Assembly: GCA_965115885.1 (NCBI GenBank)
Contig: OZ220479.1
Coordinates: forward strand, 496,001 to 560,000
Length of the DNA: 64,000 bases
Origin: BD2-11 sp965115885
GTDB taxonomy: Bacteria; Gemmatimonadota; Gemmatimonadetes; Longimicrobiales; Gaopeijiaceae
Direction: 5' to 3'
Positions 19,801 through 28,508 of the stretch are shown here, piece after piece. The notes below the pieces were generated by a model, which saw nothing but the letters and a program-made list of their open reading frames with translations, searched no databases and was not told where the DNA came from. The stretch's first letter is position 1, and each line of letters opens with the position of its first letter. Both the position numbers and the translations under genes were made by a program.

Positions 19801-21465
19801 CGGGTGAAGGGGAGCGACGGGTTCCCGATCGACAGCGCGACGGTGACGGCGAACGGGAAGACGGCGATGACGGACCTGTACGGACGCTACGTGATCGCGG
19901 GGGTGTCCTCGGCGTCGCGGAGCGCGATGACGAACAAGTTCTTCGTGAAGGCGACGAAGGGCGCGACGACGACGAAGGACTCGGTGCGTGCGTTCGTGGC
20001 GAACGGACTGGAGATGGTGGACGTCGCGTTCGGGGGCACGGCCTCGAAGGCGACGGTGAGCGGTAAGGTGACGGCGTCGGGGAGCGGCGCGGCGGTGGCG
20101 GGCGCGGAGATCCAGGTGAGATACGCTTCCGACACGACGAAGTGGGTGGCGCCGGAGAACAAGGCGTCGAACGGGAAGCTGACGACGGGCGCGGACGGGA
20201 GCTACATGGCGGAGGTGAAGGGCCAGGACGTGGGCGGGACGGCGATGGTGCGCGTGATGAAGACGGGCATGAGCTTCGCGCCGGGGTCGATCACGGTGCC
20301 GGCGCACACGGGCGCGGCGATCTCGGGGATCAACTTCACGGGCTTCGTGAACGCGACGATCACGGGCCGAGTGAAGGATGCCAACGTAGGGTTCAGCGGT
20401 CCGGTGTCGGCGGGCTTCAAGATCACGGTGACGAAGGCGGGCGAATCGACCGCGACGGATTCGACGACGACCGGAGAGACGGGAGTGTTCACGTTCAACG
20501 TGCCGTTCGGCGCCTACGACGTCGCGGCGTCGAAGGAAGATTGGGGCTTCGTGTATCCGAACGGAAGCCAGCGCGTGTCGGTGGCGCCCGGAGAGGACAA
20601 GAACTACGGAACGATCGACGCGCGCACCTGGGTGCTTCGGGACGTGAGTGCGAAGCGAGGCCCGCCGTGGGTGGACAGCGTCGCCAACTCGGTCGGGGAT
20701 TCCGTCGCCGTCCACAAGGACAGCGCGAAGATCCACATCTTGTACACCAACTGGGATTCCCAAGGCGCCGGCATCACCTGGGCGCAACTCGGCGGTCCCG
20801 CGGGGTCGACTCCCCCTACCAATTACCAATATTGGTATCGGGACACGGACGGGGCGTGGCAGTTCTTGTTCCATCCCGAACTCCCCCCGGGCGAAACCCG
20901 TTACGACAAAGGGACCATCCAGCGGGCTTGCTCGGACAATCGGTACGCCGTCTGCAAGCCGCTCGGCCGTAGGGTCCCCGACGACACGTTCAGCATCCGG
21001 GTCGTTTCGAGGGCGACGAGCGCCAGCAATGCGCTGATAAAAGCCGACACCCAGGTCGTTCTGGTGCCGGCGATCGATCCCTCGGCGAGGTCGATCAAGG
21101 CGCGTCGCAGCGCGGACAACGACACGATCCAGCTCGACTGGGTGGCGACGACGAACGAGAGGTCGCATCAGCGGATCGTCTGGCAGTTGGCGGTGGCGGG
21201 CCAGGGCGGCGCGAAGCTGACTCTGTATCACCAAGCCAGAGGCACGAGCATCTGGGACGGGAGACAGTTGCTGGTGCAGGGCGTCAAGGAGACCACGGAC
21301 TTCGCCAACTTCCAAACGGAGAGCGGCGGCGCGGTGAGTCTCACGGCGGCGGATCTCCAGGGGGAGATCGTCATGTGGATCGAAGCCAGACAGAGCGGCG
21401 ATCCCACTCCGTGGAAGATGGGTCCCAAGGTCACGCTCGCGGCCGTGAGCTCGGGGAGCGGATAG
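16825..21465 (+). CDS. Giant lipoprotein with carboxypeptidase-regulatory/SdrD-B-like repeats
   Basis: A 1546-residue exported lipoprotein. ATG 16825 follows AAGGGAAGG and gives MNRLKLLTTATLASLVFAAC, a signal peptide with lipobox VFAAC. The first 450 residues hold at least five beta-sandwich units of the form SGTVTIEG..GVSATLSSG..GDFSFAGVEAGTYTV, with short prealbumin-like spacing. Further units occur around residues 980-1250 (GTVYGRVKGSDGFPI, ATVSGKVTASGSG, ATITGRVKDAN). The last 290 residues are different and unrecognised. Codons from about 16900 to 20400 are overwhelmingly G-ending (GCG, ACG, GAG, GTG, TCG); the last kilobase returns to mixed C/G endings like its neighbours. Likely a cell-surface stalk or adhesin; binding partner unknown. 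Confidence 0.88.
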   Translation: MNRLKLLTTATLASLVFAACDEGSPPPVDPPDPPTPVGTISGTVTIEGTAVAGVSATLSSGASATTGAGGDFSFAGVEAGTYTVTISGYPEDATFAQATQSATIATDGENVRLSFAGEYVRSSAVVGAVVAADAAMSGGDGQPETLSGVTVTLGGEHATGETVRTGMDGGFAFTGLRAGTYTVEISGYPEDVTFETKAMEVEVEAGEVGNADFTGHWVRTSAVEGRVAIEGEGLAGVTVTLSGGPAEESRRATTDADGGYRFEELRAGAYEVSIAGGYEAEDYEFASTSRDVSVEMDETATVSFTGVLLRTSGISGRVSVEGMGLSGVEVTLSGADEERTETTDASGQYAFTGLAAGDYAVSIGVEGEAYVFGTTSMDVTVADDESKIVNFEGEHATTASVSGMAYVDEGTKNDMFDEGEHALMRAGIPVALVGPGVNEQRLGATDEEGGFSFEGLKAGSYQLVVLIDADASAMLAKHDVAYGGPSTGYVVELGVGEAATRSLPFDITHTTVDFEVKLKSGEATGDALPDAKVSLYADMGGENMSGSGVTDDEGMASIRVARAGTTGHTVYATVVADGYSVDMEAGKQAVKWDPQEWRVSAKNVADVVNMKVDVSVSGKTVKTELGGGMALGGWAIGVTSGEETVEGAPKKLDEEGMAKLETTAESVPTTYAFMLAKDQDDELDGGEKYESEAVEYKHTGLKLAGETMEAGMLEASYATQTLKVYVHHEKDQVEGYTGNVLGGDERAKTGYVDVSLRYVSGTGRSRSFTKEEWDSKHMSEKDGVVTFLHVPTDYDVVVRANESAAGTTAGIVLLEPDELEAYRDAEANGLMGGAFGSEGGFGHTVSLCPLQETLPQDHDECASFAYVTTHSVKGEVWRKSVTAASSGDGFSTDTMNRKNPGVTVDLTPVEGKNLAGEAKTFAALAKDVATTTTVNETYQFDFGKLAAGAYEAKASAGWRVRKKGGMELGTALSPLSGAVELEVTPSTGTVYGRVKGSDGFPIDSATVTANGKTAMTDLYGRYVIAGVSSASRSAMTNKFFVKATKGATTTKDSVRAFVANGLEMVDVAFGGTASKATVSGKVTASGSGAAVAGAEIQVRYASDTTKWVAPENKASNGKLTTGADGSYMAEVKGQDVGGTAMVRVMKTGMSFAPGSITVPAHTGAAISGINFTGFVNATITGRVKDANVGFSGPVSAGFKITVTKAGESTATDSTTTGETGVFTFNVPFGAYDVAASKEDWGFVYPNGSQRVSVAPGEDKNYGTIDARTWVLRDVSAKRGPPWVDSVANSVGDSVAVHKDSAKIHILYTNWDSQGAGITWAQLGGPAGSTPPTNYQYWYRDTDGAWQFLFHPELPPGETRYDKGTIQRACSDNRYAVCKPLGRRVPDDTFSIRVVSRATSASNALIKADTQVVLVPAIDPSARSIKARRSADNDTIQLDWVATTNERSHQRIVWQLAVAGQGGAKLTLYHQARGTSIWDGRQLLVQGVKETTDFANFQTESGGAVSLTAADLQGEIVMWIEARQSGDPTPWKMGPKVTLAAVSSGSG

Positions 21466-21530
21466 GGTAGACCGCTCCGGCTCCGTCGACCGGCAGTCGA
21501 CCGGTCGGCGGGGTCGCGGGCCCCTCCGAA

Positions 21531-21573
21531 CGTCGGCCCCCCGTCCGGGATCCTTCCGGGCGGGGGGCCGACG
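21531..21573 (+). terminator. Strong hairpin after the giant lipoprotein gene
   Basis: A 13-bp perfect stem CGTCGGCCCCCCG/CGGGGGGCCGACG with a 17-nt loop, 65 nt after the stop codon. It has no long T-run but is the most stable structure in the gap. The rest of 21466-22082 holds no supported gene; TAGATT at 22037-22042 is a weak -10 candidate. Confidence 0.6.
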
Positions 21574-22082
21574 CATTTGCGTCTGTGGGCGGCGCAAGTC
21601 CGAGACCGAGAGGGCGAAGTCGCCCGGCATCTCGCGTGCCGTGGAGAAGCGTGATCGTGGGGACTTCGCCGACCGTCGCCGCGGCGGCACCTGCTGCAAA
21701 CGCAGGCCTTCGCGCCCCCGATGGAGAACTCTCGGTGCGGGCGCGATTTCTCGTCGTGGCTCGTTTTCGTGCGGCGGTGGCACACGACCGGGCAAAGCCG
21801 AAGCCGGGGAGGGCGAGCGAGCGTTACCCGAACCGCATTCTGGTCACGGGAGCGATGGCAATGGCTCGGCACGCGAGCCGCGGCGGCGAGATCGCTCCGA
21901 GAGTTCGTTCCGTTCGCCGACTGCGAATCGGCGGGCGAGACGAATGCAGGAGTTGTGTCGGCTGGCGATGACGCGAGGGGTCGTTCACGCGCGTCCGTGC
22001 CCTCCCGAAGGTCGCGCACGCTCGCGTTCCATGCGCTAGATTGAAAGTGATCGGATGGAATCTGGAACGCCGCCGCGCACCG

Positions 22083-23048
22083 ATGAAGGACCTGAACCTC
22101 CTCGAGAGCCCCTCCCCATCGCACCGCCTCCCCCGCGGGAACGGCACGGTGCCGATGTGCGCGGAGTTGGCTCCGCAGGTTCCGTTGCGGGCCCTGGACC
22201 AGCTCTGGTTCCAAGTCGGCGGCACGGTGTGCAACTTGCGCTGTCGGCACTGCTTCATCTCCTGCAGTCCCGACAACCACTCCTTCGGGTTCATGACCCG
22301 GAGCCAAGTCGCCGCCGCCCTCGCCGAGTCCGTGTCGTTGGGCGTGAAGGAGTACTACTTCACCGGCGGCGAACCCTTCATGAATCGCGAGCTGTGCGCC
22401 ATTCTCGAGGACGCGCTGACGCTGGGGCCCGTCACGGTTCTGACCAACGCGACGCTCATGCCGGAGCGAACGGTGCGCGAGCTGGCCCGGCTGGCGGCCG
22501 CGTCGCCGTATTCGTTGGAACTCCGGATCAGCCTGGACGGGGTCACCCCCGAGATGAACGACGCCATTCGCGGGCGGGGGACCTTCGCGCGCTGCGTGGA
22601 GGGCGTACGGCGGCTGGTGGGCGCGGGGTTCCTGCCCATCGTCACGGCGATGCAGAGCTGGTCCGACGACCGGACCGGACGCATCCTGAGAGAGTTCCGC
22701 GAGTTGCTGGCGGGCGTGGGATACTCCCGTGTCCGGCTGAAGATCATTCCGCCGTTGCTCATCGGCGAGGAAGCCCGACGCACGCACGGGTACGCTGCCT
22801 CGACGAAGGTCACGCACGAGATGCTGCACGGCTTCGATCTCGATCGGCTTCTGTGCACGCGCGCGCGCTTGGTCACCGCCACCGGGGTTCACGCCTGCCC
22901 CATCCTGCTCGACTACCCGGACGCGCGTCTGGGCGGTACTCTCGGCGAAGCGGTGGCGCGGCCCGCCTCGCTCTCCGAACAGCCTTGCTACACCTGCTAT
23001 CTGAACGGGTCCATCTGTGCCAACGCGACGACGAGCGGCGAGCTCTAG
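22083..23048 (+). CDS. Radical SAM protein with C-terminal cysteine-rich (SPASM/twitch-like) region
   Basis: A radical S-adenosylmethionine enzyme. The 4Fe-4S motif CNLRCRHC (Cys50, 54 and 57 from this start) is followed by the unusual FISCSPDNHSFGF, then YYFTGGEPF and LRISLDG, all typical of the fold. C-terminal cysteines (LLCTRARL, VHACPILL, CYTCYLNGSIC) could bind one or two auxiliary clusters, as in SPASM or twitch enzymes. Such proteins modify peptides or small molecules; no precursor peptide is visible. I prefer ATG 22083; TTG 22041 is also in frame but overlaps a possible -10 box. The next gene, a metallophosphoesterase, overlaps or abuts it, so the two probably act in one pathway. Confidence 0.85.
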   Translation: MKDLNLLESPSPSHRLPRGNGTVPMCAELAPQVPLRALDQLWFQVGGTVCNLRCRHCFISCSPDNHSFGFMTRSQVAAALAESVSLGVKEYYFTGGEPFMNRELCAILEDALTLGPVTVLTNATLMPERTVRELARLAAASPYSLELRISLDGVTPEMNDAIRGRGTFARCVEGVRRLVGAGFLPIVTAMQSWSDDRTGRILREFRELLAGVGYSRVRLKIIPPLLIGEEARRTHGYAASTKVTHEMLHGFDLDRLLCTRARLVTATGVHACPILLDYPDARLGGTLGEAVARPASLSEQPCYTCYLNGSICANATTSGEL

Positions 23049-23931
23049 CGGGTGGCGGACGATCCGTTCCGCGCGGGCGAGAGGCTCGGAGACGCCTCCG
23101 CCCCAAGGTCTCGAGGCGGAGGACGAACGCTTCCGCGGCACGGACCGTTTCGGGCGCGTGGCTGTGTTCGGCGGCGTCTACTCCAACCACTTGGCGCTGG
23201 CGGCCGCCATCGAGGACGCGCGCGCCCGGGGCGCGGAGGCGCTCTTCTGCCTGGGCGACCTAGGAGGCTTCGGACCCAGTCCGGACAAGGTTTTCCCTCT
23301 GCTCCGCGGCGCGGACGTGCTGGTGGTGCGAGGCAACTACGACGACTCGATCGGGCGCGGGCTGGACGATTGCCGTTGCGGCTACACCGACCCGCGCGAC
23401 AATCACTACGCTCGGCTGGCGTACGACTACACGCTCGCCAACACTTCCGCCGCCAACCGCCGTTGGCTGGCGGCGCTTCCCGGAACTCTCCGCTTCCGGC
23501 TGGGCGGCCTGCGGGTGCTCGCCTGCCACGGCAGCCCGCGTCAGGTCAACGAGTTCCTGTGGGAGACCGCCACCCCTTCGCATTTTCTCGCCCAGCTCGC
23601 TCGGGACGCGGGCTGCGACGTCATTCTCGGAGGGCACACCGGCATCCACTGGACCCGGCGCTTCGCGTCCCGGGGTTGGTACGTCAACGCTGGGGCGCTG
23701 GGGCGTCCGGCCAACGACGGGCGGAGTTGCGTGTGGTACGCCATGGTGTCGGCGACGGAGGGACGGTTGGGCGTCGACTTCGTTCCGGTCCGCTACGACC
23801 ACGAGGCGCTGGCGCGCGAGATGGCGGACGAGGGGATCTGCGAGGAGTTCGTCGCGACGATCCGTTGCGGGTGGTGGACCACCTGCCTGGAGATTCTGCC
23901 CGGCAAGGAGCGCGCGCGCGGACGCTACTGA
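23017..23931 (+). CDS. Divergent calcineurin-like metallophosphoesterase
   Basis: Fits the metallophosphoesterase fold: CLGDLGGFG (metal-binding Asp), VRGNYDDS (GN-Y/H-D motif), LACHGSPRQVNEF (His) and ILGGHTGIHW (G-H-x-x-H). The usual first motif D-x-H is replaced here by VFGGVYSNHLAL, lacking both the Asp and the His. The protein may therefore bind metal differently or act on an atypical phosphoester. GTG 23017 overlaps the radical SAM gene by 32 nt, while GTG 23158 gives 257 residues starting at the first beta-strand. The residues between (GLEAEDERFRGTDRFG) look coding, so the start stays open. The C-terminal RCGWWTTCLEILPG is distinctive. Confidence 0.8.
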   Translation: MPTRRRAASSSGWRTIRSARARGSETPPPQGLEAEDERFRGTDRFGRVAVFGGVYSNHLALAAAIEDARARGAEALFCLGDLGGFGPSPDKVFPLLRGADVLVVRGNYDDSIGRGLDDCRCGYTDPRDNHYARLAYDYTLANTSAANRRWLAALPGTLRFRLGGLRVLACHGSPRQVNEFLWETATPSHFLAQLARDAGCDVILGGHTGIHWTRRFASRGWYVNAGALGRPANDGRSCVWYAMVSATEGRLGVDFVPVRYDHEALAREMADEGICEEFVATIRCGWWTTCLEILPGKERARGRY

Positions 23932-24137
23932 TGGTCGGACGTGGGCCCCGCGTCTCGCGTTTCGAGCCGATGCCCAAAAGGACCCGGGACTCTGCCGCCG
24001 CGGGCGGACCGGACGAATCCGGCTTTCGGCGTTGCGTGGCCGTCGGTCGGCACCGCGACGCTTGCGGCCATGCCCCGGGGCGGGCTTCGGAGTCGCGTGC
24101 GGAGACGATCTTCCTTCGGGCGCGGGCGTCCTCCCGG

Positions 24138-27100
24138 CTACCGCACCCGCAACCCCCACATGGCGATGTGACCGGGCAGCCGCCCGCCGCCCGCCGCCGC
24201 GACCTTGACGCTGGTCGGCTCGAACGCCCCGCTCGGCGTCCAGTGGAGGTACAGGTTGGAGCCGCCCTTCACCCGGTGTCCCTCGATGCGGGGGCTGAAC
24301 GAAGAGGAGGTCTGGTGGATCCGGAGCGCGACCGGCACGTAGTTGTCGAGGATTTCGTCCAAGTTCCAAGTCGTCATCCCAGGGGCCGTCCAGCCTTGGA
24401 TGTCCGTCCAGAGCGCGATGTAGAAGTCGGCGAGGATCCGCTCGGCCGGCCAGGATCGTCCGGGGCTGACGTCGGTCAGCGACGCGAATCCCTGCGTCGG
24501 GGCGTACGTCAGTCGCCGCACGAGGCCGCCCTCGCCTCCGGAGTAGCCGCCGCCCCAGCGGTCCATGGCGTAGCGAAAGACCATGGAGGGGACGCCGTAG
24601 ATCGCTCGGGCGCCCAAGGCGCAGGGCATCGCGTTCCCGTCGCGCGGCCTTGCGATCCAGCCGCACTCCTCCGGCGCCCCGGCGATGATCCGGGGGTTGG
24701 CGCGGCTGCCGTTCCATCCCAGGAATTTGCCCATGTCGCCGAAGGTGTCCACGTACCACACGCTTCCCTTGGACCATGGGAACATGGCGCCCCAGCCGAG
24801 CTCCTCACCCGAACCGTGTCCGAGGACGCGGTGGCCGACGAGCATCTCGGCGAGCACGGCGCCGGCCTCCCACTCCCAAAACGGCTTCAGGGGGCCGGTT
24901 CCGGTGACGTGGGCGTTGCTCTGCACCAAGTGCGTGACTTCGTGCGCGATGAGGCGCGGATACCAGGCGAGCAGCCCCGCCCGCGCGGCGTTCGAGTCCG
25001 GCATCTTGCCGTAGAAGATCTCCGCCTCGTTGCTCGTCGCGCACTGGCTGCGGGAACGCAGGTCGTTCCACGAGACGCGCCCTCCGATTCCGAGGCGATT
25101 CATCTCCTGGGTGATCAGCACCATGAAGCGGTCGTTGTCGTCGATGTCCGACAAGCCGCCGAAGTAGTCGTCGTGGACGCTCTTGACGTTCGCCGAATAG
25201 AAGGCGTCGAGATCCTCCAGCTGCTGGTCCGTGAAGCTCGCCACGGAGTTGTCCACATCGTCCAGCCAGATCGCGTTGTCGCCGACCACTCGGACCACGG
25301 CCTTCACGCGCGCTTCCGCAACGGTGCAGCTTTGGGGACTGCGCGGAATGTTCAGCGAAAGGGTGTCCCCGACCGCCGGGAGGCTCCGGGCGGTCCGGGA
25401 GGCGAACGGGCGGCGAGCGTCGCGCTTCCACTCTCGGAGGAGCGCTCGATCCCCTTCCACGATCTCGCTGTGCGCGCGCGCCCACTCTTCCGTCCACGCG
25501 TCGGCGACCGGCGGCGCCGCCCCGGGTGCTCCGCCGACGAAGGCGCGGGCCGACCGGATCGGCCCCTCCGCGAACGCCGCCACGGGACCCTCGGCCGTCG
25601 ATCCCGTCCCTTCCGCGTCCGTCCACCTCGGCGTCGCGAGCCGCTCGTCGGCGACCGCCGCCGCCACGGTCGCGTCTCCGGGCGCGCCCGTCACCGTGAC
25701 GCCGGTGAGCGAAGACGCGCTCTCCGACGTCGACACCACGCCGATCAGGTACTCCACGCCGGCGCCGCCGCTGGGCAGGTGCAGGCACCCGGATCCCGCC
25801 CGCGTCCACCGGTACTCGCCCCGGCTCAGGTTCGCGTTCGCCAGCTCTTGGCGCGTCAGCGGCGCCACTCCGACCGTCCGGGCGTCGCTCCCGCTTCCCG
25901 TCGTCACCAGCAGTTCCTCGCGGCGTGCCGGCAGGCAGTCGCTCTGCGGCACCTCGAAAGTGAGCGACGTGCCGGTTGCGGCGGTCACGCGCGCGCCCCG
26001 TCCGGCTAGGAAGACCTGGTTCCCGGCGGCCGTCGGCGAGAACCCGGAACCGGAGATCGTCGCCTGCCTGCCCTCGATCAGCACGGCGGGGACGACCCCC
26101 GAGATCGTCACGGCCGTCCCCGTCTGCGTCTTGGACCGCACCGTCGCGGAGAAGCTCGCGTTCGCGGAGAGTCCGCCGGGATCGGTGGCTGTGACCGAGA
26201 CGACGGCCGCGCCGGGAGCGAGTCCCTGTACGGAGACGGCGCTGCCGGAGACCGAGATCGAGGCGACCTGGGCGTCGGAGCTGGAAGCGGCGTAGGTCAG
26301 GGGATCGCCGTCGGGGTCGGAGAAATAGGGCGCCATGTCCACCGAGGTCGCCGTGCCGGCGAACACGAAGCGAGCGGGAACGGCGCCCACCGCGACCGGA
26401 GCCCGGTTCCGGACGGTGGCGCGCCCTCCGACGGTGACGGCGAAGTCGAGGCGGGCGGAGAGTCCTTCGGGATCGGTGGCGGCGACGGAGACGGTCGCGG
26501 AGCCTCGGGCCGCGCCCGTCACGTTCGCGACGCTGCCGTCCATGGAGACGGAGACGACGGCGGAGTCGGAGCTGGAGGCGGCGTAGGTCAGGGTGTCGCC
26601 GTCCGGATCGACGAAGTAGGGTTCCATGTCCACGGCAACGGTGGTTCCGAGAGGTGCGGACAGGTCGGGGACGGAGCCGGCGGCGGCGGGGGCCCGGTTG
26701 GGCACGGAGACGGCGAAGTCGAGGTGCGCGGAGAGCCCGCCGGGATCGGTGGCGGTGACGGAGACGACGGAGGCGCCGGGGGCGAGGGCCTCGACGGAGA
26801 CGACGCTGCCGGAGACCGAGACTTCGGCGACCGCGGCGATCGAGCTGGAGGCGGCGTAGGTCAGGGGGTCGCCGTCGGGGTCGGCGAAGTGGGGGGCCGC
26901 GTCGACCCGAGCGGTCTCCCCGGCGAACACGGACAGGTCGGGGACGGAGCCTTCCGCGACCGGCGCCTCGTTGGGCTCGGTCGCGCGAACGGGGAAGTCG
27001 AGGCGAGCGGAGAGCCCGCCGGGATCGGTGGCGGTGACGGAGACGGTCGCGGAGCCCTGGGCCGAGGCGACGAGGTTCGCGACGCTGCCGTCCATGGAGA

Positions 27101-28508
27101 CGGAGACGACGGCGGGGTCGGAGCTGGAGGCGGCGTAGGTCAGGGGGTCGCCGTCGGGGTCGGCGAAGTGGGGGGCCACGTCGACCGGGAGCGTGGCGCC
27201 CACGACCACGGACGGGTCGGGGACGCTGTCGGCGGCGGCGGGGGCCCGGTTGGGCACGGCGACGGAGAAGTCGAGGCGAGCGGAGAGCCCGCCGGGATCG
27301 GTGGCGGAGACGGAGACGACGGCGGAGCCTTGGGCCGAGGCGGCGAGGTTCGCGACGCTGCCGTCCATGGAGACGGAGACGACGGCGGGATCGGAGCTGG
27401 AGGCGGCGTAGGTCAGGGGGTCGCCGTCGGGGTCGGAGAAGTGGAGGGCCATGTCCACGGATGTCGTGGCGCTGACGAACACGGACCGTTCGGGAACGCT
27501 GTCGGCGGCGGCGGGGGCCCGGTTGGGCACGGCGACGGAGAAGTCGAGGCGAGCGGAGAGTCCTTCGGGATCGGTGGCGGAGACGGAGACGACGGCGGAG
27601 CCTTGGGCCGAGGCGACGAGGTTCGCGACGCTGCCGTCCATGAAGACGGAGACGACGGCGGGATCGGAGCTGGAGGCGGCGTAGGTCAGGGGGTCGCCGT
27701 CGGGGTCGGCGAGATGGAGCGCCATGTCCACGGGGACCGTGGCGCCGACGAACGCGGATAGTTCGGGGGCGTCGCCGGCGGCGGCGGGAGCCCGGTTGGG
27801 CACGGAGACGGAGAAGTCGAGGCGAGCGGAGAGTCCGCCGGGATCGCGGGCGGTGACGGAGACGGTCGCGGAGCCTTGGGCCGAGGCGACGAGGTTCGCG
27901 ACGCTGCCGTCCATGGAGACGGAGACGACGGCGGGATCGGAGCTGGATGCGGCGTAGGTCAGGGGATCGCCGTCGGGGTCGGAGAAGTGGGGAGCCACGT
28001 CCACGGGGACGGTGGCGCCGACGAACGCGGATTGCTCGGGGACGGCGCCGGCGACGGCGGGGGCCCGGTTGGGCACGGAGACGGAGAAGTCGAGGCGAGC
28101 GGAGAGTCCGCCGGGGTCGCGGGCGGTGACGGAGACGGTGGCGGAGCCTTGGGCGACGGCGGTCACGTTCGCGACGCCGCCGTTCATGGAAACGGAAGCG
28201 ACGGCGGGATCGGAACTGTACGCGGCGTAGGAAAGGGAGTCGCCGTCGGGATCGGTGAAGCGTCCGGCCACGTTGACGGCGACGACCTCTCCCACGGCCG
28301 CGATCCGTTCCGGGATGGTGCCGTTCGCCAGCGGCGCCCGGTTCTCGGAGTTCGGTCCCGTGGCTCCGTCGCCGCAGGCCGTCGCCCACAGGGTGGCCGG
28401 GATCGCGACCCGTGCGAAGCCGATCCGCCGCCGCCGGGCTCGCGCGCGCGCGGGCTCCGTGGCGGGGGCGCGAGCTCCCTTGCCTGCGTGGCGCTTCGAT
28501 TGCGCCAA
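24138..28508 (-). CDS. Ig-repeat lipoprotein with TIG domain and HExxH metallopeptidase domain
   Basis: About 1456 residues. A basic N-terminus and IGFARVAIPATLWATAC form a lipoprotein-like signal. Residues about 50-795 are eight Ig/cadherin-like units of about 91 residues, each with DPDGDPLTYAASSSDPAVVS and a NRAPA linker. Next comes a TIG/IPT-like domain (ISGVVPAVLIEGRQATISGS). The C-terminal half resembles M30 (hyicolysin-type) peptidases: SDIDDNDRFMVLIT, EIFYGKMPD, then HEVTH at His1189 with a downstream Glu in EWEAG. It probably cleaves extracellular protein at the cell surface. No ATG start is available; TTG 28508 is best and lacks a clear Shine-Dalgarno. The Ig array is nearly identical in DNA to that at 42427-44646. 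Confidence 0.85.
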   Translation of the reverse strand: MAQSKRHAGKGARAPATEPARARARRRRIGFARVAIPATLWATACGDGATGPNSENRAPLANGTIPERIAAVGEVVAVNVAGRFTDPDGDSLSYAAYSSDPAVASVSMNGGVANVTAVAQGSATVSVTARDPGGLSARLDFSVSVPNRAPAVAGAVPEQSAFVGATVPVDVAPHFSDPDGDPLTYAASSSDPAVVSVSMDGSVANLVASAQGSATVSVTARDPGGLSARLDFSVSVPNRAPAAAGDAPELSAFVGATVPVDMALHLADPDGDPLTYAASSSDPAVVSVFMDGSVANLVASAQGSAVVSVSATDPEGLSARLDFSVAVPNRAPAAADSVPERSVFVSATTSVDMALHFSDPDGDPLTYAASSSDPAVVSVSMDGSVANLAASAQGSAVVSVSATDPGGLSARLDFSVAVPNRAPAAADSVPDPSVVVGATLPVDVAPHFADPDGDPLTYAASSSDPAVVSVSMDGSVANLVASAQGSATVSVTATDPGGLSARLDFPVRATEPNEAPVAEGSVPDLSVFAGETARVDAAPHFADPDGDPLTYAASSSIAAVAEVSVSGSVVSVEALAPGASVVSVTATDPGGLSAHLDFAVSVPNRAPAAAGSVPDLSAPLGTTVAVDMEPYFVDPDGDTLTYAASSSDSAVVSVSMDGSVANVTGAARGSATVSVAATDPEGLSARLDFAVTVGGRATVRNRAPVAVGAVPARFVFAGTATSVDMAPYFSDPDGDPLTYAASSSDAQVASISVSGSAVSVQGLAPGAAVVSVTATDPGGLSANASFSATVRSKTQTGTAVTISGVVPAVLIEGRQATISGSGFSPTAAGNQVFLAGRGARVTAATGTSLTFEVPQSDCLPARREELLVTTGSGSDARTVGVAPLTRQELANANLSRGEYRWTRAGSGCLHLPSGGAGVEYLIGVVSTSESASSLTGVTVTGAPGDATVAAAVADERLATPRWTDAEGTGSTAEGPVAAFAEGPIRSARAFVGGAPGAAPPVADAWTEEWARAHSEIVEGDRALLREWKRDARRPFASRTARSLPAVGDTLSLNIPRSPQSCTVAEARVKAVVRVVGDNAIWLDDVDNSVASFTDQQLEDLDAFYSANVKSVHDDYFGGLSDIDDNDRFMVLITQEMNRLGIGGRVSWNDLRSRSQCATSNEAEIFYGKMPDSNAARAGLLAWYPRLIAHEVTHLVQSNAHVTGTGPLKPFWEWEAGAVLAEMLVGHRVLGHGSGEELGWGAMFPWSKGSVWYVDTFGDMGKFLGWNGSRANPRIIAGAPEECGWIARPRDGNAMPCALGARAIYGVPSMVFRYAMDRWGGGYSGGEGGLVRRLTYAPTQGFASLTDVSPGRSWPAERILADFYIALWTDIQGWTAPGMTTWNLDEILDNYVPVALRIHQTSSSFSPRIEGHRVKGGSNLYLHWTPSGAFEPTSVKVAAAGGGRLPGHIAMWGLRVR
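26128..28353 (-). repeat. Eight tandem Ig-like coding repeats (about 273 bp each), array 1
   Basis: Within the HExxH lipoprotein gene. The units share long identical DNA stretches such as those encoding YAASSSDPAVVSVSMDGSVA. Unit 6 (about 26708-26983; EPNEAPVAEGSVPDLS) has no counterpart in array 2. Homology to array 2 stops sharply at 26128. Confidence 0.85.

Noticed and set aside
18406..21795. 1129-residue minus-strand frame opposite the giant lipoprotein
   Set aside because: Extremely Arg/His-rich, the direct result of reading G-ending codons in reverse; no recognisable motif.
22014..22042. Promoter with TAGATT as -10 before the radical SAM gene
   Set aside because: No acceptable -35 lies 16-18 bp upstream, so it is mentioned only as a weak candidate.
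26128..28353. Tandem repeats considered as a CRISPR array
   Set aside because: Units are about 273 bp, contiguous and coding, without short repeat-spacer structure. No cas gene is present in the window.
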